Shown: positions 54,922 to 62,718, numbered from the stretch's first letter. The stretch is 64,000 nucleotides of DNA from Taishania sp. (GCA_030150045.1 JASLGM010000027.1:1-64000), one strand, 5' to 3'. Program-made: numbers and translations. Notes: generated by a model from the letters alone, not told the origin.

Positions 54922-55148
54922 TAGCGGTACATCTACACGAGTTAGAGCAGCGACCGTATCCTTAATTGGAGCCCATGTAGTTCTTTTGAAGCTTAAAATT
55001 TTACCTTATGGAAGATCTTGGTCACATCAATGGCGGGCCACAAGCGTAAGCTAGCGTGTTTCACAAACAGTGGATTACAGCGATGTCCAGTAATTCCTAA
55101 ACTTGTTTTCTGGAGCTTCAGAAAACAACCTACATGGGTTTTTTAATC
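54922..55148 (+). ncRNA. Candidate structured small RNA (~220 nt)
   Basis: A 293-bp gap between two leftward genes begins with TATCTTTG (54911-54918), a perfect -7 box on the plus strand. It ends with hairpins GTTTTCTG/CAGAAAAC and AACC/GGGTT plus six T. CCCATGTAG near 54973 pairs with CTACATGGG near 55131, so the 5' and 3' parts can close a long-range stem. There is no open reading frame on the plus strand. Size and layout are compatible with 6S RNA, but no SRP, RNase P or tmRNA signature is present. Transcription is inferred. Confidence 0.45.
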
Positions 55149-56459
55149 CTTAAACACCAAGTCGTACAAGACTTCCTTTTCCTCTTTCAGCTCCAACATC
55201 TTCGATTTATCCTTGAACATTTTCATCATGAACCTAAACTTCTGATAAACATGATGAATGTAACGCGCCAATTGATGCGTAAACATTCCAGAAAGGGGTA
55301 AAGTCATAAAATAAACAAGTGTTTGCCACCACGACAATTCGAAGTAATGGCGTATAAAAAAAGTGAAAATTAAATACGTTAATGGATACAAAACCATCCC
55401 AATCAATATTCCTAATGGCGCATAATACTCTTTGTCCTTTGTAATTTTTGGAATCGAAAAATCTGTAATATAATACGGAATCGCGTTATGGATAAAACCA
55501 TAAATAAACACAGGAAGTCCAAGTAGAATGCCAATAAATGAGAACAAGATCTGACGTAAAAACATACGTCCACGCCATTTTCGATCTAAAAAATCTGTTT
55601 GAATCTCCGACCGTTGTAACTTCCATTCCAAATCCACTAATTGCTTCTGAATTTCTAAATTTTTCCATGGAGCAACCAACTGAATTAACTCCATTCTATC
55701 ACGAATTTCTTTTGTGAATTTCACATCTTCCTGCACATCATGTGAAGGATTTTTATATTTAGATTTGAAAACCTTTTCCAAGCGTAAAATCAAATCCTCT
55801 TCCGCTTCATCTTGTGGCGTTACCAATACCTTTTCCAACATTGCGCGAAACTCTTGCGTCAATTTTTTACTTGCCAAAGACGGATTTTCTGCATACTCCT
55901 TTAAATGATTTTGCACCAAAATTCCCTTCCCCATTTGAATCAAAATCTTACTGCGGAATTTTTCGCCCTGTGTATACAGTAGTCCAACCGGAATGACCTT
56001 CAGATTCAATTTTCCATCAAACCGATTTTCTGCTTCAAGCGCAATACGCGCCGTTCCAGACTTAAGCTCTCGCAGTTTCAATTCCATTGTCGACGTGCCT
56101 TCCGGGAAAATCACCAACGTTTTTCCTTCACCTAAAAGCCGATAACATTCCTCAAAAGTATCCTTATTTTCCACTCCAGAAGTGCGCATTTCACCCGCCC
56201 GATTGATCGGAATCATGTTCAGCGAGCGCAAAAACCGTTTCTTCCAAGGACTATTAAAAAACACTCCCTTCGTCATAAAATAAGCAGGTTCCCCGAGCTG
56301 CGTCCCAATCAACCACGCATCAATCAACGTATTCGGGTGATTACAGATAATAATTTTCGGCCCGTCATGCTTCAGCAATTCCCGATGCACCACCTTTATC
56401 TCCGAATAATACATTCGCAGCCCTAGACTAATGATTTTTTGTAAAAAAGAATACAGCAT
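55143..56459 (-). CDS. 1-acyl-glycerol-3-phosphate acyltransferase-like protein (GPAT/DHAPAT type)
   Basis: 438 residues. The acyltransferase box is IICNHPNTLIDAWLIG (NHxNxxxD variant near 36-42) followed by VIFPEGTSTMELKLRELKSGTARIAL near 132. The C-terminal half has about three or four membrane helices (LLGLPVFIYGFIHN, LTYLIFTFFI, TLVYFMTLPLSG). It is a phospholipid or ornithine-lipid-type acyltransferase; the substrate is unknown. Outside the pigment operon, though transfer of acyl groups there is conceivable. Confidence 0.85.
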   Translation of the reverse strand: MLYSFLQKIISLGLRMYYSEIKVVHRELLKHDGPKIIICNHPNTLIDAWLIGTQLGEPAYFMTKGVFFNSPWKKRFLRSLNMIPINRAGEMRTSGVENKDTFEECYRLLGEGKTLVIFPEGTSTMELKLRELKSGTARIALEAENRFDGKLNLKVIPVGLLYTQGEKFRSKILIQMGKGILVQNHLKEYAENPSLASKKLTQEFRAMLEKVLVTPQDEAEEDLILRLEKVFKSKYKNPSHDVQEDVKFTKEIRDRMELIQLVAPWKNLEIQKQLVDLEWKLQRSEIQTDFLDRKWRGRMFLRQILFSFIGILLGLPVFIYGFIHNAIPYYITDFSIPKITKDKEYYAPLGILIGMVLYPLTYLIFTFFIRHYFELSWWQTLVYFMTLPLSGMFTHQLARYIHHVYQKFRFMMKMFKDKSKMLELKEEKEVLYDLVFKD

Positions 56460-56600
56460 TCAACACGTGTTAACCTCTCAAAAATACACATTCAAGTTCA
56501 TAAACGACGCACATTCCCCCTAATTTTCCACCACAAAACGCCCCATTTTTCCACATAGATCATCCCAATTCGTTCCCCTTGACAAAGGTGCAAAGTGTGA

Positions 56601-56717
56601 TTTCGCGTTAGGGATAGGAGCGGCATACTTTTGTAACGCAGTGAAAAAGATACAGCGGATAGCCCGACCCGAACTTTTTTCAAGTTCACTTGGGGAAAGT
56701 GAGGGAAACGCCCAAAT
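56601..56717 (+). repeat. Module A structured repeat, copy 5
   Basis: TTTCGCGTTAGGGATAGGAG, ATACAGCGGATAGCCCGACC and GGGAAACGCCCAAAT. Almost identical to the copy at 62471. Arms: CTTTTG...CAGTGAAAAAG, and AACTTTTTTCAAGTT plus TCACTTGGGGAAAGTGA. Confidence 0.85.
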
Positions 56718-56739
56718 CAATAAAAAGGGAAAAGAATTT

Positions 56740-56886
56740 GGCAGCCATTTCGGCCTACGCATTTTAGTAAAGTTGTGCAAATCGGTTCACCAGCTACTTG
56801 CCACGTGCTTCCTTTGGTCGTAGTGCCAAATACGCGTTCACACGTTTTGCTCTTCCTTTAGCTATCATGCTCCGTCCGGGCTGAAG
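56740..56886 (+). repeat. Module B structured repeat, copy 8
   Basis: GGCAGCCATTTCGGCCTACG, core CACGTGCTTCCTTTGGTCGT, tail TATCATGCTCCGTCCGGGCT. It follows module A by 23 bp and runs into the 3' end of the leftward gene at 56794, supplying its last codons. The gap 56460-56793 has no other feature. Confidence 0.85.
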
Positions 56887-57411
56887 TTTAGGTTTCAAAA
56901 TAGTATTGATCATATCTACACCTACTTCTATATTTAATTTTGTTACCGTTTGAATTTCATCTTTACGATTCGAAATGACCAGTACACCATAATCTGCACC
57001 TTCGACGTTTTTTATATAAAAGTAAATGGAATCATTCACTAAGGTTTGTTTTGAATCTGTGAACCATCCGTAATCGGCGATATACTCAACTTGCTTATCA
57101 TTAAAAGATATAATTTCTTGTCCAAAAGTATTCCATAAACTTGTTCGCAACATAAAAAAACCTATCAAACAAAATATCCCTAAAAGAAAAACATGGCCTA
57201 TTTTCACTCCATTACCTGCAATCATATTTAAGTAAATTCCAAGAATAGGTAAACAAAAACTTAGTAAAGTAATTAGATATAGCGGAATGCGCACAAAAAT
57301 GGATGCCTTTTTCACACACAATTTTAGTACATTATCTTCCCATAAAAATGAATTCACCTTTTTGCCCATTGAATCGTTTTTTACAAAGTTTGTACATTCT
57401 TTTGATAACAA
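56794..57411 (-). CDS. Small membrane protein whose 3' end reads into a module B repeat
   Basis: 205 residues (191 if the ATG at 57369 is used). Two membrane helices (IPLYLITLLSFCLPILGIYL and VFLLGIFCLIGFFML) are followed by a soluble C-domain resembling a bPH-like fold (GQEIISFNDKQVEYIADYGWF). After VDMINTILKPK the last ~30 codons lie inside the repeat and are strongly basic (GRSMIAKGRAKRVNAY), unlike the rest. The native C-terminus was probably near residue 173 before repeat insertion, or this stop is a by-product. No function is recognised. Confidence 0.6.
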   Translation of the reverse strand: MLSKECTNFVKNDSMGKKVNSFLWEDNVLKLCVKKASIFVRIPLYLITLLSFCLPILGIYLNMIAGNGVKIGHVFLLGIFCLIGFFMLRTSLWNTFGQEIISFNDKQVEYIADYGWFTDSKQTLVNDSIYFYIKNVEGADYGVLVISNRKDEIQTVTKLNIEVGVDMINTILKPKLQPGRSMIAKGRAKRVNAYLALRPKEARGK

Positions 57412-57516
57412 AATGGAAACGCGTAAAAAAAAGCAGGAGTCCTAAAATTACGGCTCTGATATCTTAATGCTACTCTTCGATAACTCCATAATATTTTATG
57501 CTATTTAACCGGTTCC

Positions 57517-57569
57517 GTTCAACGGGCTTTCATCTCTTGTCCTCCGGTCAAGACGAAAGCTTAGTTATT
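57517..57569 (-). repeat. attC-like inverted repeat, site 0
   Basis: In gene sense: TAATAAC, stem GCTTTCGTCTTG facing CAAGAGATGAAAGC, then GTTGAAC, which fits the integron core GTTRRRY exactly. It lies 17 bp after the HEPN-type gene stop. Confidence 0.5.
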
Positions 57570-57585
57570 AGCTACAGTTTTAGCT

Positions 57586-58401
57586 CTAATTAAGTTCTGC
57601 GATTAGTTTTTCAACGCCTTTAATTAAATCTTCTATTTCGTCTTTCGATGGTTCTCTCTCTTTTGAGTGAACACTCATATTTCTAATATCTCCAAGTCGT
57701 TGAATTAGTCTCCAGGTCGGCATATCAATTAAATCAGACTTTTTTAACTCTTCATTAAAATCTGAAATAGTTGGATGTTGTTTTCTGAATTTTATATTAT
57801 GTGTTTCACAAACTTTTGAGAGGTGAATTTCAAGAGTTACACCTGCTAAAGCACCAGCTGCCCTATTATATTTTTTATTAAGAAGGTCTTTTGCTGCTTG
57901 AAGCTCATTTTCAAACAATTCATATTGAAGTATTCCTTGAATATCAGCTAATTTAGAGTCTAATAAATCATAGCAAGAATCAAGAATGGTTAATTGAATT
58001 TCCATTTTGGAGTAAAACGCAGAAAACGGATTTACAGCTTCTATCTTATCCCAACCTTTCGTTACAACAAGACCTAAGAAATAATCACTAATTGTATAAG
58101 TTAGAAAACCTATTTCATTATTTTTCCTTTTATCGTCTTTATATAAAACATAAAATTCTTGGTGTCTATCAGGAAGTAAAGTCTTAACTACATTATAGGA
58201 TTTAGTAAACCATCTTTGGTAAGCTGATTTTTTGTCAATTGAATTTTTCTTATATTCTTTAAATCTATCAGAATCTTCAAGTTGTTCGATTTGCTCAGAT
58301 GTCAGTTTCTTTTCAGAGATTGCTACATCGTAAAGAAAAAATCTACCTGTTTGTCTAAGTTCTTTCAACTCGGCTTTTATAATTTCTTTGTTTTTTAGCA
58401 T
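57586..58401 (-). CDS. HEPN-type protein, possible RNase or defence protein
   Basis: 271 residues. The C-terminal ~110 residues form a helical domain with the motif RLGDIRNMSVHSKE near 240. R-x4-H is the catalytic HEPN ribonuclease signature and is also seen in the DUF4145 family. The N-terminal 150 residues (RFFLYDVAISEKKL, YQRWFTKSYNVVKTLLPDRHQEF) match nothing I know. No antitoxin partner is encoded next to it. It is the last of three same-direction genes, each followed by an attC-like repeat, and low-GC like its neighbours. Confidence 0.65.
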   Translation of the reverse strand: MLKNKEIIKAELKELRQTGRFFLYDVAISEKKLTSEQIEQLEDSDRFKEYKKNSIDKKSAYQRWFTKSYNVVKTLLPDRHQEFYVLYKDDKRKNNEIGFLTYTISDYFLGLVVTKGWDKIEAVNPFSAFYSKMEIQLTILDSCYDLLDSKLADIQGILQYELFENELQAAKDLLNKKYNRAAGALAGVTLEIHLSKVCETHNIKFRKQHPTISDFNEELKKSDLIDMPTWRLIQRLGDIRNMSVHSKEREPSKDEIEDLIKGVEKLIAELN

Positions 58402-58420
58402 AGTTCGGTTTGAAAATTAG

Positions 58421-58553
58421 GCATAACGTTTTGCAGCTACCTGAAGGTGGCGATTTCGGAGCACTTCACTGTCCACCAAGCATAAAGCTTGATAGAAGCA
58501 CAAAGCTTGATTTAACCACTGTGCCGCCACTTTTGGGTAGCTGCTGTTATAGG
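58421..58553 (-). repeat. attC-like inverted repeat, site 1
   Basis: In gene sense: CTATAACAGCAGCTACCC, AAGTGGCGG, a variable loop, ATCGCCAC, GGTAGCTGCAAAACGTTATG. AGCTACC/GGTAGCT and GTGGCG/CGCCAC are the paired arms, and AAC and GTT close the ends. The loop holds a small direct repeat (AAAGCTTGAT twice). It starts 20 bp upstream of the HEPN gene start. Confidence 0.6.
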
Positions 58554-58561
58554 GCTTTTTT

Positions 58562-59446
58562 TTATTCATCAAGATTAATTTTCAGTTCATTTTCTACCAT
58601 TTTCCAAACAGTCCCAATACTTGGACTGCTTTTTGAACTGTAATAAGCAAATACTCCTTTAAACTTATAACTTGTCAGACCTAAAATGTCTTTATGGTGA
58701 AAAAATACGATTCGTTTTTGTGGACTGTTTAAGTGATTGTTATAATGTGTAGCTTTCGTATTGCTGTCACTGTGTGTTTCAATAATTTCTTGCTCGTTTT
58801 GACTTAATGTGTTTAACCATCCACTTCGAGTTTTTTCAGAAGGCCACCATAATAAATGAGTATTACTGTTTGGGTGAAAAATGCCACCACGTCTTTGAAA
58901 GCCACGCTTAGTTTTGTTAAAATCTGCGTCAAATAATTTACAAATGTCTTCAATATTGCGAAACCAAATTTCGTCAGAGGTTTTAATTGTCCCTATGTTT
59001 TTCCAGTAGTCAGGATTACTTTCTATGTCTGGCTGCCAAGGCTTGAATGTGCCATTCTTTTTTTGAATAGTAACTTGATTGTTGATTTCAGTAACAATAT
59101 CGTCAATTTGTTTATGAATTTCTTTTAAATCAGGTCGGCAGTCAATAACTAATAACTTATGCCCAGTATTATTTTCAATTTCCTTCTTTCGCATTTCGTC
59201 AGCCAAAATTCTGTCATTGGAAACGTAGTGCGCTGGTTCATTTACTTCAATATGTAGTTTAAATTGAGGTAGATAAATGTCTGTTAAAGCATATTTGTCC
59301 GTATGTCTACCAACATATTGTTGCGGAATAATTTTTATTTCATCATTGTCAAGTTTGTGCCAAAGTCTTGTCAAACAATAGTTCTCAATTGCTTTGTTAC
59401 TTGTCCTTTGAAAAAGTCTTGTAATATATTCTACTTTATTGTCCAT
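58562..59446 (-). CDS. PvuRts1I/AbaSI-like modification-dependent restriction endonuclease
   Basis: 294 residues, the length of PvuRts1I. The N-domain has ENYCLTRLWHKLDNDEI, then the nuclease core YALTDIYLPQFKLHIEVNE (D56, E68, E70) and EIENNTGHKLLVID; both halves follow PvuRts1I in order. The C-domain (EIWFRNIEDICKLFDADF ... RIVFFHHKDILGLTSYKFKG) corresponds to the SRA-like reader. Known family members cleave DNA carrying 5-hydroxymethylcytosine, often glucosylated, protecting against T-even-type phages. No methylase is needed and none is present. Substrate preference is inferred from family only. Confidence 0.85.
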   Translation of the reverse strand: MDNKVEYITRLFQRTSNKAIENYCLTRLWHKLDNDEIKIIPQQYVGRHTDKYALTDIYLPQFKLHIEVNEPAHYVSNDRILADEMRKKEIENNTGHKLLVIDCRPDLKEIHKQIDDIVTEINNQVTIQKKNGTFKPWQPDIESNPDYWKNIGTIKTSDEIWFRNIEDICKLFDADFNKTKRGFQRRGGIFHPNSNTHLLWWPSEKTRSGWLNTLSQNEQEIIETHSDSNTKATHYNNHLNSPQKRIVFFHHKDILGLTSYKFKGVFAYYSSKSSPSIGTVWKMVENELKINLDE

Positions 59447-59481
59447 TATTTTTTTTTGTGCTTTTCGTCTTTTAAAATTCT

Positions 59482-59577
59482 CTATAACGTTTTGTGGCTT
59501 GGTAATGTGGCGAATTTATATCACTAATGCTCATACGAAGCGCTTTCCCCGCCATATCCCCAAACCGCTGTTGGTGG
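59482..59577 (-). repeat. attC-like inverted repeat, site 2
   Basis: In gene sense: CACCAACAGCGGTTTGGGG, ATGGCGGGG, loop, TTCGCCAC, ACCAAGCCACAAAACGTTAT. GCGGTTTGG pairs with CCAAGCCAC (one G-T), and ATGGCG with CGCCAC in part. AACAGC and CAAAACGTTAT are shared with site 1. Confidence 0.6.
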
Positions 59578-59591
59578 CTGTGCTTTTTTGA

Positions 59592-62219
59592 TTATTCCTG
59601 TTCATTGTCTATCTTTGGCTTAGGTAACACAACTCTTTTTAGTTCTGCTACAGTTGGAGTCTTGGAACCAAATTCGTGTTTTGCAAAACACATTTTAGCT
59701 AATAATGAAATTTCTCTTCGTTCTTCTTCTGTCGTAAAATCAAAATTATATTTCGCTAATAACGCATTATGAATGTCATATAGGTAAAAAGAGTTTTTGT
59801 TAAGATTTACTATGTAATCATGGATGTGTTTACGCCATTCTCTTGGACGACAAAAGACAAGTAACAATGCTATTTTGTGTTTGCTATTAGGGTTTTTAGA
59901 GTTTGTAAAATGCTCATACAAAAGAGGCGCGATTTTGCCAGAATATATGTCGTCTTTAAAGAAGCCAACAACATTAGTCATGTTAACTTGTATGATTCTG
60001 TTTAATCTTGTTTCAAAAGTATCTCCGAAATCACCTTGAAGCGTAAAGCTGTGCCCATCAAAACCTGCACTACCTTTGTCAGCAAGTATTGGTGTAAGCG
60101 CAAGCAAAACATTTGAAATTTGCTCCCAACTTCTTAATATTTCGTTGAAAATTTCCCGTTTAGCATCAGGGTTTACATAGTCGCTGTTTCGCAAAGCCCT
60201 TGAAGAAGTTCTAATCTTTTGCATTAAATTGTGCAGCGAATATTCTTCAAAAAAAGCCTGTATGCTTTGGTTATATGGTCTTATTTGATTGTATGTCTTG
60301 TCAGCGTGTTGGTCTTTAATATCATCAGGCAATCCTGAACTTAAAACATTCTCACTAAGCTGATTTTGAGCTGTTTGAATTTGCTCTTCTGTAGGTTGCC
60401 AATGTATTTGCGAAAAAATATTCATATCGCCTGTTAGTCTGACTTTAGAATTTACAATGTCGCACGTTTCTTTAATGTCCTTTGTCAATATTTCAAGTGC
60501 GTCTATTTTATTTCTATCAATGCCTGTGTAGAACTCAATTATTTCAGGAAATGAAACGTATTTCTTAGAGGTAAAAATATAATCCGCAAAATTTTTGTCA
60601 TTATCCATTCGTTTTGCAGCAAAATAGTAAACCCAAAATGAAGATCTGAAACAATAGTCAAATTCTTGCTTTACTATGATATGATTTAAAACCAAAACAT
60701 CAAATACAACTTCCACTTCTAAATCTATAAGTTTTTCTTTGCAAAATTCTTTTAGTTCTTTTATAAAAGAATCTCTTGAAAAACAATACTTGTCTGTTCG
60801 TATCATCATTTCGCAATAACGACCTAATACATACTCGCAGTCTTTTAAATCGGGTTTCGTTTTGTATCTTGGAATGCCGTCCATATTGAATAAAACGAAC
60901 AGCACTTTTTCTATCATATCAGTTCGATTAATAGGACTTTCGTCAAAATATTTTTCGGCAACTTTCAGCAATGTCAAACAGTTCATAGGCGTCCTATGAA
61001 TATTAAGAACATCCAAGTCTGAAATGACCTTTGTCAATACGTTATCTTCTATGCCTATTTCTTTAACTTTATTGTATTCTGCAACTACTTTTCTGATTTG
61101 AGTTCTCGGAAGTGCTAATAAAAAAAGTTGCTTAAAATTTCTTTCTATTTTAATGTCATTAGGTTCTTTTAAGAACTTGGCATCTTCAATAGTGTGCATA
61201 ACGATTATAGGAATGTCTTTGTATGAATCTGATAAGTTTTTTAGCCTTTTAAAACTATCTAACTCATAACTATTCCAAGAATCAAGGATAATTGCTTTTA
61301 CGTCTGATATTTTTAAGCCAATGGCTTCTGTTTCCCTAATGACAGCGTTATGAATATTGTGAGATTTTGTTTTATGAGAATCCAGATAAAGCAAAAAATT
61401 GCCTCTTTCCCAAGATTGAAGAACCATATAATGGGCTAACGAAGTTAGCCCAAATTGTGGTGGTGCATTGAAAATAATTGATTCAGGATTATTAATTATT
61501 TCAATTACATCTATTCGTCTTGTATAGTTTTCGTCAGGGTTTTGGGAAATTTCGTTTGTATTACTAATAACAGGGTCAACCCAAATTATAGGTTGCGAAC
61601 TAAATGCTTGTAATGAATCGTCAAGGTTTTCTTTAAACTTCGCTCTAAGAACTTCAAATTGAACGTTTACCTTTGTTGAACCCGATTTTTCTTTGCTGTA
61701 AAGTTTGACAAAATAGTCAGTTAGATGAGTTCGGAATGTGTCTTCAAAATCGTTAGTTCCGTTGTATGTCCAATGATAACCACCTAAATCCCCAACTCGC
61801 TTTTTAAAATCTCTAACTTTGTTTAGGTCGCTTGTGTTAATTGCACTTGGTTTGATAGGTGTATCGTTGAAATAAAACATTATTTCAACGTTTTCTTCAT
61901 TTTTTAGTCGTTCGTATGCGTTATTAAACTCTTCTTCTGTCCCCGAACCTGCAACTTTGGTTTCTGTCCCAAAATTTTGGTTCATTATACCAACAAATAC
62001 GTCATAATCATTTCCTAATTGGTCGCTAATTGTAGCTTGGCTATAATCACCTGAAAAACTTGGTCTGGTGTTATGCTCCCACATTCGTTCCTCAATAGTG
62101 AAGCAGAAACTTTCTCCAATTCCTTTGTTTAGTTCTTTAAAAATTTTCAAACACAATTCTCTTTCGTCTTTAGTGTCGCCTGGTGAAGCAACCAAACATT
62201 TAAATATTCTCTTTTCCAT
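59592..62219 (-). CDS. DUF4062-STAND NTPase-like defence protein
   Basis: 875 residues. The N-terminal DUF4062 domain (about 1-165) reads KCLVASPGDTKDERELCLKIF ... DYDVFVGIMNQNFGTET ... SGTEEEFNNAYERL. A STAND-type region follows: a P-loop position NAPPQFGLTSLA (~250) that lacks the Walker Lys, a Walker-B-like AIILDSWN (~309), and CFRSSFWVYYFAAKRM (~560), the usual end of the STAND helical domain. Helical repeats follow to the end. DUF4062-STAND proteins occur in many defence islands. The missing Lys suggests nucleotide binding without normal hydrolysis. Confidence 0.75.
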   Translation of the reverse strand: MEKRIFKCLVASPGDTKDERELCLKIFKELNKGIGESFCFTIEERMWEHNTRPSFSGDYSQATISDQLGNDYDVFVGIMNQNFGTETKVAGSGTEEEFNNAYERLKNEENVEIMFYFNDTPIKPSAINTSDLNKVRDFKKRVGDLGGYHWTYNGTNDFEDTFRTHLTDYFVKLYSKEKSGSTKVNVQFEVLRAKFKENLDDSLQAFSSQPIIWVDPVISNTNEISQNPDENYTRRIDVIEIINNPESIIFNAPPQFGLTSLAHYMVLQSWERGNFLLYLDSHKTKSHNIHNAVIRETEAIGLKISDVKAIILDSWNSYELDSFKRLKNLSDSYKDIPIIVMHTIEDAKFLKEPNDIKIERNFKQLFLLALPRTQIRKVVAEYNKVKEIGIEDNVLTKVISDLDVLNIHRTPMNCLTLLKVAEKYFDESPINRTDMIEKVLFVLFNMDGIPRYKTKPDLKDCEYVLGRYCEMMIRTDKYCFSRDSFIKELKEFCKEKLIDLEVEVVFDVLVLNHIIVKQEFDYCFRSSFWVYYFAAKRMDNDKNFADYIFTSKKYVSFPEIIEFYTGIDRNKIDALEILTKDIKETCDIVNSKVRLTGDMNIFSQIHWQPTEEQIQTAQNQLSENVLSSGLPDDIKDQHADKTYNQIRPYNQSIQAFFEEYSLHNLMQKIRTSSRALRNSDYVNPDAKREIFNEILRSWEQISNVLLALTPILADKGSAGFDGHSFTLQGDFGDTFETRLNRIIQVNMTNVVGFFKDDIYSGKIAPLLYEHFTNSKNPNSKHKIALLLVFCRPREWRKHIHDYIVNLNKNSFYLYDIHNALLAKYNFDFTTEEERREISLLAKMCFAKHEFGSKTPTVAELKRVVLPKPKIDNEQE

Positions 62220-62470
62220 TTTCTTATTGTGTCATTTGTTTTTAAGGGACTGTCCGTTAGCATTGCCACTAACTCCTTGTTTTACCGCAATTCAAATCAC
62301 GAAGGAAAGTTCTTTTTCAGTTTTTATTTCTACGAACATATAACAAAATAGATTACAATCCAAGATGATACACTTTTTTTTCACAGAAAAAATATTTTCT
62401 AAAAAATGGAGGTTTTTATTGCAAAAAGGCAACTAACCTCTTAGCCCTTGATATCATTGCGAAGTGGGGT
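62220..62470. other. Right edge of the cassette region
   Basis: CCGTTAGCATTGCCACTAAC at 62254-62273 carries GTTAG...CTAAC arms and may be the outer cassette boundary. TCCTTGTTTTACCGC follows, with GAAGGA 25 bp away. No full attC-like hairpin can be drawn here, and no gene is supported. The remaining stretch is AT-rich. Confidence 0.35.
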
Positions 62471-62586
62471 TTCGCGTTAGGGATAGGAGCGGCATACTTT
62501 TGAAACGCAGTGAAAAAGATATAGCGGATAGCCCGACCTGAACTTTACTCAAGTTCACTTGGGGAAAGTGAGGGAAACGCCCAAAT
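62471..62586 (+). repeat. Module A structured repeat, copy 6 (solo)
   Basis: TTTCGCGTTAGGGATAGGAG, AGATATAGCGGATAGCCCGA and GGGAAACGCCCAAAT. It differs from the 56601 copy at a handful of positions; arm 2 reads AACTTTACTCAAGTT instead of AACTTTTTTCAAGTT. No module B follows. Confidence 0.85.
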
Positions 62587-62705
62587 GATTGTCTTTGTTT
62601 TTATATGCTGGTTTATGGTGGGGTGGTAGCTTTCTTGCGTTGGGCTTGGGGATGTGCGGATGAATCTGGGCGGGAAACGGAATGGCGATGAAATCGGATT
62701 ATTTC

Positions 62706-62713
62706 TATCTTTG
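62706..62713 (+). promoter_or_regulatory. -7-like box directly in front of pabB
   Basis: TATCTTTG fits TAnnTTTG and ends 5 bp before the ATG at 62719. If used, the transcript would begin at or next to the start codon (leaderless). No -33 TTG is visible. Confidence 0.35.
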
Positions 62714-62718
62714 TGGGG

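Noticed and set aside
54922..55148. SRP RNA, RNase P RNA or tmRNA for the intergenic RNA candidate
   Set aside because: None of the diagnostic sequences (SRP GGAAG...AGCAG loop, RNase P GAGGAAAGUC and ACAGAA boxes, tmRNA ends) is present.
92..62586. Modules A and B as IS remnants or MITEs of a known family
   Set aside because: No terminal inverted repeats shared by all copies, no consistent target duplication and no transposase fragment; the conserved-core/variable-arm pattern fits structure better. Mobility itself is not excluded.
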